From: JAMLHH01 sp037189845
GTDB lineage: Bacteria; Bacteroidota; Bacteroidia; Chitinophagales; JADIYW01
Direction: 5' to 3'
NCBI GenBank assembly: GCA_037189845.1
Contig: JBBCIS010000008.1
Coordinates: 310,001-374,000 of the forward strand
Length of the DNA: 64,000 nucleotides
The notes under the pieces were generated by a model. That model was not told the origin of the DNA. It did no database searches and was given only the letters and a program-made list of their open reading frames with translations. How positions within the stretch are numbered: the first letter of the stretch is position 1; the number at the start of each line of letters is the position of its first letter. Shown piece after piece: positions 7,729 through 16,772 of the stretch. A program made the position numbers and the translations under genes.

Positions 7729-9567
7729 TTATTGAACCTTTACTACATTTCTGCCAATTTGCTGTTTGCCGTCAGTAATATTGACTCTGTATTGACCGGC
7801 AGGAAGCTTTCCTGCATCAACAGTATCGTAGTGCAAGCCAGCAGGCTTATTGCCCAGAGATTTTTCCAGCATTAGTTTGCCGGTCATATCGAAAATTTGT
7901 AATCGGAGATTCTGTGATTTTTCAACATAATATTGAAGGCCGATTGTAGCAATAAACGGATTTGGATATGCACCCATGATAGTCCCTATCTTTTGCTCTT
8001 TGATGTTGGTAACAGTTTTATCTCTTATTCCTCTCGGAACGAAATCAATATTTGTGTATGCCGGTTCAGAAGCCGTTCTGGTCATAGCAAATGCATTACG
8101 GTTATTAGTAGCGTACCAGCTGTTTTTATAAGCTACAAAATCGTGTGGTCTGTTTACCGTATTGATGAAGAAATAATCTCCTTGCGCTCTTTCTTTGTTT
8201 AAATCTAACAGTATGTAGCCTCGTTTGTCAAGTATAACATCTCTTACATGCGGGTTGAGAGCTCCCAATATTCTTGGACTTATTGCAAACGGTAATCCGG
8301 GAGATGTTACTGCTGACGTTACGAATTCAACACCGGCTGATCCGGTTCTTGCCATTGAGTTATATTCTGTTTTTGCAAAAGGTAAATCATTGGCCCAGAA
8401 AGTATGAATGTCACCGGTTAACACTACTATATTATTGATATCATTGTTATTGATAAAATCAAACAATCTTTTTCTTTCAAAAGTGTAGCCATCCCATTGA
8501 TCTGTATTTAAAGTCAGGCCGAAAGCCAGAAGCGGAGCTACCATTACTTGTTGGGCAATTACTTTCCATTGAGCAGTTGAGCTCTTTAAGCCTTGTTGCA
8601 GCCAGTCCATTTGAAGCTCGCCGATCAATCTTTTATTCGGACCATCAGGATCAGTTTCCTGCTCTCTTTCGATGATTCTGGTGTCTAAGAAAAAGATTTC
8701 TGCCAGATCACCAACTTTTACAGAACGGTAGATTTTGAACTTATTGTCAGGATCTATTTCTCTGATAGGAACCCATTCCAGATATGCCTGTAATGCGGCA
8801 CTTTTTCTTGCGCTCCAGTCACCTTGTCTGCTTGGGTCATGGTTTCCTGCTCCATCTCTCCACGAGTTATTGGCAAATTCATGGTCGTCCCAAACTGTAT
8901 AAAATACATACTGCTGATGAAGTTTTTGCAGCATAGTATCCAGCTTGTATTGCGAGTGACGGGTTCTGTAGTCGCTCAATGTTACAATTTCATTTTCCGG
9001 GTTAACATGTCTGTTTGGATTTTTACCATACTCGTTCAATCCGTATTCATAAATGTAGTCACCCAGGTGTATAACTGAGCTGATATCATTTCTTTCACTG
9101 ATTCGGTCATAAACATTGAAAAAGCCGTGTGAATAGCTGGCACAGGAAACTACAGCTGCTCTGAAATTGTTGACATCAGCAGTTGGGATAGTTTTCATTC
9201 TGCCTCTCTGAGACAATCTTCCTGATTCGTCTTCAAATTCATAAAAATACCAGGTGTCTGGTTCCAGATCCTGCACATCTACTTTTACTGTGAAATCTCT
9301 GGCAGCAGTTGTTGTGAAGACACCTTCATCTACTACATGCTGAAAAAATGAATCTGTAGCTACCCTCCAGATGACATCCGCGCTCGGCGCATCCGTGGTA
9401 ATTCTGGTCCAGATAATGACTTTGTCAGAAGTTGCATCCCCGGAAGCAATTCCGTGGAAGAAAGGAGCATAGTCATCATTGACATAAGATCTTTCAGGTA
9501 AGTCGTATTGTGCCCGGGCGGTTAGCAGCAAACACGAGAACAGAGACAAAAGTAGAAGTTTTTTCAT
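7729..9567 (-). CDS. phoD: Secreted PhoD-family alkaline phosphatase with T9SS sorting domain
   Basis: A signal peptide (about residues 1-19) precedes a PhoD N-terminal Ig-like domain (HGIASGDATSDKVIIWTR) and the metallophosphatase domain. Metal and active-site motifs seen are CASY, HLGDYIYEYG, WDDHEFANN (around residue 226) and GDIHTFWA (around 387). The last 75 residues begin YPNPF and end in a beta-rich LPAGQYRVNI...RNVVKVQ segment, a typical type IX secretion A-type sorting domain, so the enzyme is exported across the outer membrane. PhoD enzymes hydrolyse phosphomonoesters and diesters using Ca/Fe, usually for phosphate scavenging. It is monocistronic, convergent with the dnaX operon. 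No Pho-type operator was recognised. Confidence 0.93.
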   Translation of the reverse strand: MKKLLLLSLFSCLLLTARAQYDLPERSYVNDDYAPFFHGIASGDATSDKVIIWTRITTDAPSADVIWRVATDSFFQHVVDEGVFTTTAARDFTVKVDVQDLEPDTWYFYEFEDESGRLSQRGRMKTIPTADVNNFRAAVVSCASYSHGFFNVYDRISERNDISSVIHLGDYIYEYGLNEYGKNPNRHVNPENEIVTLSDYRTRHSQYKLDTMLQKLHQQYVFYTVWDDHEFANNSWRDGAGNHDPSRQGDWSARKSAALQAYLEWVPIREIDPDNKFKIYRSVKVGDLAEIFFLDTRIIEREQETDPDGPNKRLIGELQMDWLQQGLKSSTAQWKVIAQQVMVAPLLAFGLTLNTDQWDGYTFERKRLFDFINNNDINNIVVLTGDIHTFWANDLPFAKTEYNSMARTGSAGVEFVTSAVTSPGLPFAISPRILGALNPHVRDVILDKRGYILLDLNKERAQGDYFFINTVNRPHDFVAYKNSWYATNNRNAFAMTRTASEPAYTNIDFVPRGIRDKTVTNIKEQKIGTIMGAYPNPFIATIGLQYYVEKSQNLRLQIFDMTGKLMLEKSLGNKPAGLHYDTVDAGKLPAGQYRVNITDGKQQIGRNVVKVQ

Positions 9568-9725
9568 CTTTTTTGGTTAAATGCTTTTCATGATAAAGTT
9601 ACAAGATGATTTCTTCTTTTGTGAATTTTATGCTTGATTTTTTAATGCTCCAGTAATATTTAGAATGATTTAATTTAATCATGTTAAAATAATTTGTTAA
9701 CAGTACGGCAATGGAGATGTTTGTA

Positions 9726-10946
9726 TTAGCCGGTAACAGCGTCTAAAGCCTGTGAAATGTCTTCAATAATATCTTCAATGTGCTCAATACCAACTGAACA
9801 TCTGACCAGACCATCGGTAATTTCATTTTCCAGGCGAGTGTTTTTGTCTACTCCATAGTGACTGGTAGAAGCAGGGTGCGTCAACAATGTATCTGCTGTA
9901 CCCAATGAAGCAGTAAGTGTGCAGAATTTTATGCTTTTCTGGAATTGCATGCCGGCCTCCAGGCCTCCATGTAGCTCAAAGCTCATCATTCCTGTAGTTC
10001 CATGCATCTGGTTTTCTGCCAGGTAATAATCAGGATGAGATAGAAGACCGAGGAAGTTGACTTTTTTAACTTTAGGATGCAGGTCTAAAAAATCTGCCAG
10101 CAGCTGCGCATTCTGCTGGTGTTTTTGTATCCTTAGCGGGAGTGTTTTGATGCCGTTGTTTAAAAGATACGCTTCAAAAGGACTACATACTCCACCGAAG
10201 TTTTTCATGATTTTATATAGCCTTTTGTGATCTTCAATTGTTCTGGTCACTGCTGCTCCTGAGATCCCGGTGCCGTGACCATTCATAAACTTGGTAGAGG
10301 AGTAGACAACGATATCTGCTCCAAATCTGAATGGCTGTTGAATGTAGGAAGTCGAGAAAGTATTATCTATGATCACCTTGATTTGATATTCTTTGGCCAG
10401 ATCGCATACAGCTTGTAAGTCCACACAGGAAAGTGTAGGGTTGGCAGGAGTTTCCAGATAAAAAACTTTGATAGTAGGGTTGCCTTTCAGGATCTTTCTG
10501 ACCTGATCCAAATCCTTAAAATGATTGCTGATAGTGTTGATGCCCAGAGCCGTCAGCTCTGAATGTATCAGATCACTGGTGGTTCCGTATATTACTGATT
10601 GACAAAGCACTGTGTCTCCGGCATTTAACAGAGATAGTAATGCTGAGCTGATAGCAGCCATACCTGAAGCAAAGAGTAGTCCTCTGGCTTCAATCTCTTC
10701 AGATAATCCGCAGACTTCTAATTCAGCAATTTTTTGGGCTACAAAAGCTGTGCTCGGATTTCCCAGCCTGGTATAAGTATGAATATTGTTTTCACCTCTG
10801 AAAAATGCAAAAGCTGCGTCCAGATCTTCATAGCTGAAAGTAGATGTCGCATATATCGGAGGTACATGAGATGCCTGATTTTCTATAATAGGATCTTTGA
10901 CACAGATAGATTGATAGTGTCTGGATCTGTTATGATGAGATGTCAT
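9726..10946 (-). CDS. Cys/Met metabolism PLP-dependent enzyme (gamma-lyase/synthase type)
   Basis: A 406-residue fold-type I PLP enzyme of the cystathionine gamma-synthase / methionine gamma-lyase / O-acetylhomoserine sulfhydrylase family. The phosphate-binding ASGMAAIS, the IDNTFST aspartate strand, the Schiff-base lysine in YSSTKFMNGHG and the SLGTADTLLTHPASTSH C-terminal loop are all present. The aromatic YTRLGNPS segment contributes the neighbouring-subunit Tyr and Arg. The SH side-chain chemistry (lyase or sulfhydrylase) cannot be decided from these motifs. It lies five bases downstream of pyrC and is probably co-transcribed with it. Confidence 0.9.
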   Translation of the reverse strand: MTSHHNRSRHYQSICVKDPIIENQASHVPPIYATSTFSYEDLDAAFAFFRGENNIHTYTRLGNPSTAFVAQKIAELEVCGLSEEIEARGLLFASGMAAISSALLSLLNAGDTVLCQSVIYGTTSDLIHSELTALGINTISNHFKDLDQVRKILKGNPTIKVFYLETPANPTLSCVDLQAVCDLAKEYQIKVIIDNTFSTSYIQQPFRFGADIVVYSSTKFMNGHGTGISGAAVTRTIEDHKRLYKIMKNFGGVCSPFEAYLLNNGIKTLPLRIQKHQQNAQLLADFLDLHPKVKKVNFLGLLSHPDYYLAENQMHGTTGMMSFELHGGLEAGMQFQKSIKFCTLTASLGTADTLLTHPASTSHYGVDKNTRLENEITDGLVRCSVGIEHIEDIIEDISQALDAVTG

Positions 10947-10951
10947 AAATC

Positions 10952-12295
10952 TTAATTTCTGTCGAATGTTAAACGCTCCCCTCTGACATTTGTTTGCAGG
11001 ACTCCATTGAGTAACGCCGGTTGACCACTAACAAATGTATGGATAACTTTACCGGATATCGTATCGCCTTCCAGTGGAGACCAGCCGCATTTATATAGGA
11101 TGTTGTCTTTCTGTACTTTCCAAGGGTGATTTAAATCTACGATGGCAAGGTCAGCTTTGTAACCTTCTCTGATGAAACCTCTTTGCTCTATATTGAAACA
11201 AATCGCCGGAGCATGGGACATTTTCTCTACTACTTTTTCCAAAGAGATTTTTCCTTTTTTTACATAGTTGAGCATCATGACCAGGCTGTGTTGTACCAAT
11301 GGGAGCCCGGAAGGGGATTTTGTATATTCCTGTTGTTTCTCGTTCCAGGTATGTGGAGCATGATCTGTTGCAATTATATCCAGCTTGTCATTGAGCAGTG
11401 CATCCCAGAGAGCTTCCCTGTCAGATTCAAATTTGATGGCCGGATTACATTTAATCAAATGGCCTTTTGTGGCATAATCCTTTTCACTGAAATGAAGATG
11501 ATGTACACATACTTCCGAAGTGATCAGCTTGTCCTTTGTGAGCTTTTCATCTGACATCAGGGCAATTTCTATGGCAGTGCTGATGTGCAGTACATGAAAT
11601 CTCGTTTTATATTCTCTCGCCAGCTGGAATGCAAGGTCTGTAGATTTATAACATCCTTTATCTGATCTGATAACAGGGTGCTGATTGGCCGGGATATTAT
11701 CTCCGTATTGTTCTTTCGCCAGTATGAAATTATCTTTGACAGTCTGTTCATCTTCACAATGTGCTGCTATGAGCATATTGACATTGGAAAAAAGATTTCT
11801 GAGCGTTTTTTCATTATCCACCAGCATATTACCGGTAGATGAGCCCATGAAAATTTTTACACCACAGACATTTTTGGAATTTGTTTTTAAAACTTCTTCC
11901 AGATTGTCATTCGATGTTCCCATGAAAAATGAATAATTCGCCAGAGAAGTATTAGCAGCGATATCATACTTTTTCTGTAAAAGTTCCTGAGTCAATGAAG
12001 CGGGATTGGTATTGGGCATTTCCATAAAGCTGGTTGTCCCTCCGGCAACTGCTGCCGCTGCTTCAGAGCCGATATTGGCCTTGTGAGTCAGTCCCGGTTC
12101 TCTGAAATGTACCTGGTCATCTATTACTCCGGGTAGAATATGCAAACCTTCTACATTGATTTCCTGTGCATCAGGATGTTGAATGTCAGTATCTATTCTG
12201 GTGATGAGTGAATCTTCAATCAGAATATCAGCATGAAAAGTCTTTCCTTCATTGACAACTGTTCCCCCTTTCAGTAAATATGCATTCTTTGACAT
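10952..12295 (-). CDS. pyrC: Dihydroorotase
   Basis: Catalyses the reversible ring closure of carbamoyl aspartate to dihydroorotate in pyrimidine synthesis. The 447-residue protein is an amidohydrolase TIM barrel with DDQVHFREPG (59-68), MPNTNP, KIFMGSSTG with the lysine that is normally carboxylated (K147), AAHCEDE (H179), HVLHIST and the catalytic ATDHAPH. The first metal-ligand motif reads D-D-Q-V-H where most dihydroorotases have D-x-H-x-H, so one His ligand is replaced by Gln61. I believe this is shared by related Bacteroidota, so it need not mean loss of function. It leads a two-gene unit with the PLP enzyme. A second pyrimidine gene, pyrG, is elsewhere in the window. Confidence 0.88.
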   Translation of the reverse strand: MSKNAYLLKGGTVVNEGKTFHADILIEDSLITRIDTDIQHPDAQEINVEGLHILPGVIDDQVHFREPGLTHKANIGSEAAAAVAGGTTSFMEMPNTNPASLTQELLQKKYDIAANTSLANYSFFMGTSNDNLEEVLKTNSKNVCGVKIFMGSSTGNMLVDNEKTLRNLFSNVNMLIAAHCEDEQTVKDNFILAKEQYGDNIPANQHPVIRSDKGCYKSTDLAFQLAREYKTRFHVLHISTAIEIALMSDEKLTKDKLITSEVCVHHLHFSEKDYATKGHLIKCNPAIKFESDREALWDALLNDKLDIIATDHAPHTWNEKQQEYTKSPSGLPLVQHSLVMMLNYVKKGKISLEKVVEKMSHAPAICFNIEQRGFIREGYKADLAIVDLNHPWKVQKDNILYKCGWSPLEGDTISGKVIHTFVSGQPALLNGVLQTNVRGERLTFDRN

Positions 12296-12312
12296 GGATT
12301 ATTTTCTTATCT

Positions 12313-12320
12313 CAAAGATA
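12313..12320 (-). promoter_or_regulatory. Putative -7 element upstream of pyrC
   Basis: On the minus strand this reads TATCTTTG, an exact match to the Bacteroidota -7 consensus TAnnTTTG, 18 bases before the pyrC start codon. The expected TTTG at about -33 is not a good match, so the call is tentative. Confidence 0.4.
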
Positions 12321-12577
12321 GAAAATTGGATATCAGAGAAAGGGTTTTCTGCATATTTTCCACGGTATTTGTATTTATCTTTTTTGCGAATGTTTGTCAG
12401 GTAATCATCCAATGAGATAGCAACGAGTTCACTAATTTAAGTAGATAAATATTCCTGTTCCTTTCTCAAAAAGGTAGTCTGATGATAAATAATAGCAATG
12501 AAAATTTCTTTGTCTTGCTGAAAAATTCAATTGGTGTATTAGTGGCGAATAATAAATTTATAAATGTAAACATCGGT

Positions 12578-13573
12578 TTATTTTCCTTCCCTAATCCACA
12601 AGTCTCCGTTTCTGGTCGTGATTTTACTCAGCTCGTTTTCACTAGTCAGTTTATTCAAAAGAATTTGAGCTGCAGATATTGATATTTCACTCAGCTCTGC
12701 AAATTCTCTCAATGTCAGAGTAGGATAGAAACTGAACAGATTTTTCCAGTCTTTGGAATACTCTTTTTTGGAAGCCGATGAATAAACTTTCTGAATGCCG
12801 CTTTCAAATGTAGCATAAGGCTTGAATCCGTATATGAATTCTGATTGCCCTTCACTGTTGGTGATAAATATGGTGGGAAAACCACGAACACCCATTTGTC
12901 TGGCAAAGTTCAGATCTTCCTGAAATAAAGTTTTTGCCTGATTTTCATAATCAGATTTCAGTTGTACTTCATCCAGGCCTGCTTTTTTCGCTGCTTGCTC
13001 CATAAATTCCCATTTGGTGATATTTTTCTTTTGGAGGAAAAGCATTTCACGAAGGATCCTCAAAAATACAACTGCCTTAGCTTTATCCTGTAGTTGTGCT
13101 GCTTTAAAAGCTATGGAAGGAGGGTAGGAAGAAGATAAAGGATCTTCCAGCCATACGTCGCCGTCAATCGGCATTTGGTAATACTGACTTACCTCGTCCC
13201 AATGATGCGCTACATCTGAGGGTTTGCTGATTCCGCCGCTGTTATAGCTCCAGTCCGGCAGCAATCCGCCCATATAATATTCGATTTCTACATCATGACC
13301 GTATTCCAGTTTCAATTTGCGGAGCTGCGGCTCAATTCCCCAGCAGGATGAGCAGATAGGATCAGTAAAGTAAAGAATTTTTACAGGTTTGTTTTTTACT
13401 TCTACAACCGGCTGTTGCTGAGTAGAATCTCCAACAGGTTTTATTTCACAGACACCTTCCTGAGGGTCACATATCAATGGGTTATTAGCTTTCATTTTTT
13501 TGTTTTTTGTTTGTCCATTACAAGTACTCATTGATGCCAATGCCAGAAAACAAAGAGTGTATAATGATTTCAT
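12578..13573 (-). CDS. DsbA/FrnE-like thioredoxin-fold protein with C-terminal winged-helix-like tail
   Basis: Exported DsbA-superfamily protein. The signal-type N-terminus ends near Cys18, so it may be a lipoprotein. The redox motif C74-S-S-C77 sits in YFTDPICSSCWG, followed by the helical insertion and the cis-proline segment GVRGFPTIFI. The pattern resembles the FrnE/YjbH branch. Upstream of the active site is a second Cys pair (C35 and C42). After the thioredoxin domain about 55 residues (YPTLTLREFAELSEISISAAQILLNKL...) look like a winged helix, which is odd in an exported protein. The start at 13573 gives the signal sequence; a longer frame to 13645 would overlap the divergent regulator. 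Divergent from an HxlR regulator 60 bases away. Confidence 0.8.
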   Translation of the reverse strand: MKSLYTLCFLALASMSTCNGQTKNKKMKANNPLICDPQEGVCEIKPVGDSTQQQPVVEVKNKPVKILYFTDPICSSCWGIEPQLRKLKLEYGHDVEIEYYMGGLLPDWSYNSGGISKPSDVAHHWDEVSQYYQMPIDGDVWLEDPLSSSYPPSIAFKAAQLQDKAKAVVFLRILREMLFLQKKNITKWEFMEQAAKKAGLDEVQLKSDYENQAKTLFQEDLNFARQMGVRGFPTIFITNSEGQSEFIYGFKPYATFESGIQKVYSSASKKEYSKDWKNLFSFYPTLTLREFAELSEISISAAQILLNKLTSENELSKITTRNGDLWIREGK

Positions 13574-13581
13574 TTTTCTAA

Positions 13582-13593
13582 CTTTATGTAAAG
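13582..13593. promoter_or_regulatory. Candidate HxlR operator palindrome
   Basis: CTTTATGTAAAG is a perfect 12-base palindrome (CTTTA-TG-TAAAG) in the 60-base gap between the divergent DsbA-like and HxlR-type genes, nine bases upstream of the DsbA-like start codon. A regulator binding here would block that gene. Assignment to the HxlR protein is inference from position. Confidence 0.4.
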
Positions 13594-13633
13594 GTCTGCA
13601 AGTAAAATCAATCAAACAAGCAGTCAGAAAAAG

Positions 13634-13945
13634 ATGACTACTCATAAAAAAGATGATAATCAGGAAACTTGTCCTGCTCAGGGATTATTAAAGCTGCTAT
13701 CAGGTAAGTGGAAGCCGGAAATATTCAGGCTGGCAGTGAAGGAATCTCTGCGGTTTAATACTTTGCTCAGGCAGATAGAAGGTGCTAATAAGCAAACATT
13801 GTCTACTGCTCTCAGAGAGCTTGAGGAATCTGAGCTGCTGAAAAAAGAAATTGTACAACAAAAACCTTTGCATATAGAGTATTCTCTCACGGAAAAAGGC
13901 AGATCACTGATACCTGTTTTTGAATTACTGGAGAAAATGGGTTGA
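13634..13945 (+). CDS. HxlR family transcriptional regulator
   Basis: A 103-residue MarR-like winged helix with the HxlR family signature: CPAQGLLKLLSGKWKPEIFRLA at the N-terminus, RFNTLLRQIEGANKQTLSTALRELEESELL as the recognition helices, and the wing HIEYSLTEKGRSLIPV. A conserved-position Cys (residue 13) precedes the first helix; in relatives such as YodB and HypR a Cys there senses electrophiles or disulfide stress. The divergent DsbA-like thiol protein makes a redox-responsive pair plausible. The first codons lie within the longest possible frame of the opposite gene, which supports the shorter start for that gene. Confidence 0.88.
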   Translation: MTTHKKDDNQETCPAQGLLKLLSGKWKPEIFRLAVKESLRFNTLLRQIEGANKQTLSTALRELEESELLKKEIVQQKPLHIEYSLTEKGRSLIPVFELLEKMG

Positions 13946-14054
13946 TGCATCTTTGCTAAAAATGGGTATTTCTTATCTGCCGGAATATATTTTTTACAGC
14001 AGAAACATCAATTGATAAATATTTTACCTTATTTAGTGACATAACTAATCAATA

Positions 14055-14870
14055 ATGAGTTTTAAAAATAAAACAGTATTTATTACCGGTGGAACGAGAG
14101 GTATCGGTCTGGCTATCGGAAAAAGACTGGCACAGGAAGGTGCAAATGTTGTTATCGCAGCTAAGACAGTTGAGCCACATCCTAAGCTGGAAGGAACAAT
14201 TTATACAGCTGCTGCTGAGATAGATGCAGCTGGCGGACAAGGTTTAGGTGTACAATGCGACATCCGTGAAGAAGATCAGGTAGAAAGAGCTATCCAGGAG
14301 GCGGTAGACAGATTTGGCGGGATTGATATTCTCATCAATAATGCCAGCGCAATCAGCCTGACGCCTACATTACAGACTCCTATGAAAAGATATGACCTGA
14401 TGCATCAGATCAATGGCAGAGGCACATTTTTGACTTCACAGAAATGTCTGCCTTATTTGTTAAAATCTGAAAATCCACATATTCTCAATCTTTCTCCGCC
14501 ATTGAATTTTGAGCCAAGATGGTTTGGCCCGCATGTAGCATATTCTATCGCAAAATACAACATGAGCTTGTGTGTTTTGGGTATGGCAGAGGAGTTTAAA
14601 GGGAAAGTAGGAGTGAATGCGCTATGGCCGAGAACGACGATAGCCACTGCCGCAGTACAAAATCTTTTGGGAGGCGATGAAATGTCCAGACGTTCCCGTA
14701 TTCCTGAAATCATGGGCGATGCGGCTTATTATATTTTGTCCAGATCTGCCAAAGAATGTTCCGGTAATTTCTTTATTGATGATGAAGTGCTTGCATCAGA
14801 AGGTATCACTGATCTGGATAAATATGCTGTAGTTCCGGGAATGGAGCTGATGCCTGATTTCTTTGTGTAA
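14055..14870 (+). CDS. Short-chain dehydrogenase/reductase (HSDL2-like)
   Basis: A 271-residue Rossmann oxidoreductase. Cofactor motif TGGTRGIG (11-18), DIR after strand 4, ILINNASAI (about 93-101) and the catalytic YSIAK are present. The long helix insert with KTVEPHPKLEGTIYTAAAEI and the SPPLNFEPRWFGPHVAYSIAKYNMS active-site region resemble hydroxysteroid dehydrogenase-like protein 2 and related bacterial enzymes rather than FabG. The usual catalytic Ser is in NLSPPL. The substrate is probably a fatty or steroid-like alcohol but is unknown. It appears monocistronic, with a shared hairpin terminator about 190 bases downstream. Confidence 0.9.
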   Translation: MSFKNKTVFITGGTRGIGLAIGKRLAQEGANVVIAAKTVEPHPKLEGTIYTAAAEIDAAGGQGLGVQCDIREEDQVERAIQEAVDRFGGIDILINNASAISLTPTLQTPMKRYDLMHQINGRGTFLTSQKCLPYLLKSENPHILNLSPPLNFEPRWFGPHVAYSIAKYNMSLCVLGMAEEFKGKVGVNALWPRTTIATAAVQNLLGGDEMSRRSRIPEIMGDAAYYILSRSAKECSGNFFIDDEVLASEGITDLDKYAVVPGMELMPDFFV

Positions 14871-15058
14871 AACTGGTTGTGTTATAGAGATGCTTACAGC
14901 ATGACAACGTAGTAAACAGCATTAAAATGTCATTGGCTCCGCCGAAACTTAACGAAGTGGTTCAGCGAAGCTAATTTCCGATTTCTGAAAGGATCTCTGT
15001 CAGTGTCATTTGTTCAATTTATGACTCCACAGTAAAACTTAGTTTCCAAAAATTAGTA

Positions 15059-15092
15059 AAGGCTGTTCATGGTTAGTGAACAGCCTTTTATT
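15059..15092. terminator. Rho-independent terminator
   Basis: Perfect 11-base-pair stem (15059-15069 with 15077-15087) with a seven-base loop and a following T-rich tract. It sits between the SDR gene and the convergent RicT-like gene and can serve either side, with the T run better on the plus strand. Confidence 0.85.
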
Positions 15093-15153
15093 ATAAGACA
15101 GACTGAAAGTTAGGTGAATGCAGAGAAACAAATTTCAGTTCCCATCTGTCTTT

Positions 15154-16686
15154 TTATTCTTTTCCACCATTATTTGGATTGTTTTGAGAATTTCCACCTG
15201 GCTTTCTTCTTTTATGGTGGTGTTTTTTCCTTTGGTGTACTTTATCTCCGGTATTAGTATCGATAATAGATTCTTTTGGCTTATTATCATTATTGACGAA
15301 GAATGACGGCTCTTTTGCAGAAGGAGCAGGTTCTATAATCGTTTCTTTTACCTCACTGCGATGTAGATTTTGCTGCTGCTGTGGTCTGTTTTTTTGTCCA
15401 TTGCCTTTTTGAGGCTTGTTGGCGGATTGATTTTGAGCAGGGTTTTCTGCAGAATCAGCATCTTTGGATTTTCTTCTGTCTTCTTTTTGAAATTGAGGTC
15501 TGTTCTGCTGATTGTTGCCGGAAGGAGCTGGTTTGCCGGCGTCAGCAGGGGTATTTTGTGATCGTTCTCTTTCCTCTTTTTGATTTTTTTTCTTCTTCCT
15601 GGATCGTTGCTCGGTTTTTTCAAGACTTCTTAAAGATACTTGCCCTACCACATCTACAAATTCTACAGACTCTACCTTATCCTGAACTTCTGCCATTTCC
15701 AGTAAATCAGCAGGTTTTTTGCCATGCTGATTCATTTCCAGTATTTTTTTGACCTTGTCGATAGGAATAGGATAGAAGGTGCCGCTGCTTGGGTATACAT
15801 AAAACATAAGCCCTTTGAGCACATCTGTTTTTACCAGCTTGGCTGTGCCTGCTTCAGTTTCGATATAATCGGCTTTATCGGGGAAATCTTTCAAGGCATC
15901 CAGATACGAATCCAATTCATAGTTGAGACAGCATTTTAATCTGCCACACTGACCTGAAAGCTTCGTCTGGTTGATGGAAAGATTCTGATATCTCGCTGCA
16001 GAGGTATTGACAGATTTAAAGCTTGTCAGCCAGGTTGAGCAGCAAAGCTCCCTTCCGCAGGAACCAATTCCTCCTACACGTCCGGCTTCCTGTCTGGCAC
16101 CGATCTGACGCATTTCAATTTTGACTTTGAATTCTCTTGCCAGCTCTTTGATCAATTCTCTGAAATCCACCCTGTGGTTAGCTGTATAGAAGAAAGTCGC
16201 CTTTTTACAGTCGGCCTGATATTCCACATCACCCAGCTTCATATCCAGACCGAGACTTCTGGCCATGATTCTGGCTTTGAGCATGGTTTCTCCCTCTCTG
16301 CTACGAGCCTCATCTCTTAATTCAAGCTCTCTCTCACTGGCAATTCGCAGGATTCGTGCGTATTCATCCGTTTCTTTGACTTTCCGCTTTTTCATTTGAA
16401 CTTTGACCAGCTCTCCGCTGAGCGAGACGATCCCGATGTCATAACCGATCGCTGACTCTACTACAACCTGATCGCCTGTGTAAATATCCAGATGGTCATT
16501 ATTGATGAAAAATCCTTTTCTTGCTCCGTTTTTAAAACTGACTTCGTATATATTAAATGCATCGTGAGGTGCGATGGCAATGTCTGATAACCAATCGTAA
16601 ACGTGCATCATAGAGCAACCACCTGAGCTACATCTGCCTTTGCTTTGGCAACCGCCGGGTGTGGTTCCACAACTGCTACATCCCAT
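15154..16686 (-). CDS. PSP1 / RicT-family protein with long basic tail
   Basis: The N-terminus is Cys-rich (CSSCGTTPGGC..KGRCSSGGCS) and is followed by the PSP1 domain. The signatures GGIGSCGRELCCSTWL and SINQTKLSGQCGRLKCCLNYE (about residues 205-275) are the diagnostic cysteine motifs of RicT/YaaT. RicT works with RicA and RicF in an Fe-S-containing complex that affects RNase Y and mRNA processing in Bacillus; in Bacteroidota it is often annotated as gliding- or signal-peptidase-like without proof. The last 150 residues are low-complexity, rich in Lys, Gln, Asn and Pro, and look disordered and nucleic-acid-binding. RicA and RicF partners are not in this window. Confidence 0.88.
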   Translation of the reverse strand: MGCSSCGTTPGGCQSKGRCSSGGCSMMHVYDWLSDIAIAPHDAFNIYEVSFKNGARKGFFINNDHLDIYTGDQVVVESAIGYDIGIVSLSGELVKVQMKKRKVKETDEYARILRIASERELELRDEARSREGETMLKARIMARSLGLDMKLGDVEYQADCKKATFFYTANHRVDFRELIKELAREFKVKIEMRQIGARQEAGRVGGIGSCGRELCCSTWLTSFKSVNTSAARYQNLSINQTKLSGQCGRLKCCLNYELDSYLDALKDFPDKADYIETEAGTAKLVKTDVLKGLMFYVYPSSGTFYPIPIDKVKKILEMNQHGKKPADLLEMAEVQDKVESVEFVDVVGQVSLRSLEKTEQRSRKKKKNQKEERERSQNTPADAGKPAPSGNNQQNRPQFQKEDRRKSKDADSAENPAQNQSANKPQKGNGQKNRPQQQQNLHRSEVKETIIEPAPSAKEPSFFVNNDNKPKESIIDTNTGDKVHQRKKHHHKRRKPGGNSQNNPNNGGKE

Positions 16687-16772
16687 TTTTTATAATTTAT
16701 GTTGAAGCATTGGATATTTATAAATCCTTTGCTGATAGTCCAAAAATAACTTAAAATCTACAATTTTCTTAC

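Noticed and set aside
12482..12682. 66-codon plus-strand frame between pyrC and the DsbA-like gene
   Set aside because: Its second half lies antisense within the DsbA-like gene and it has no ribosome-binding site or family resemblance.
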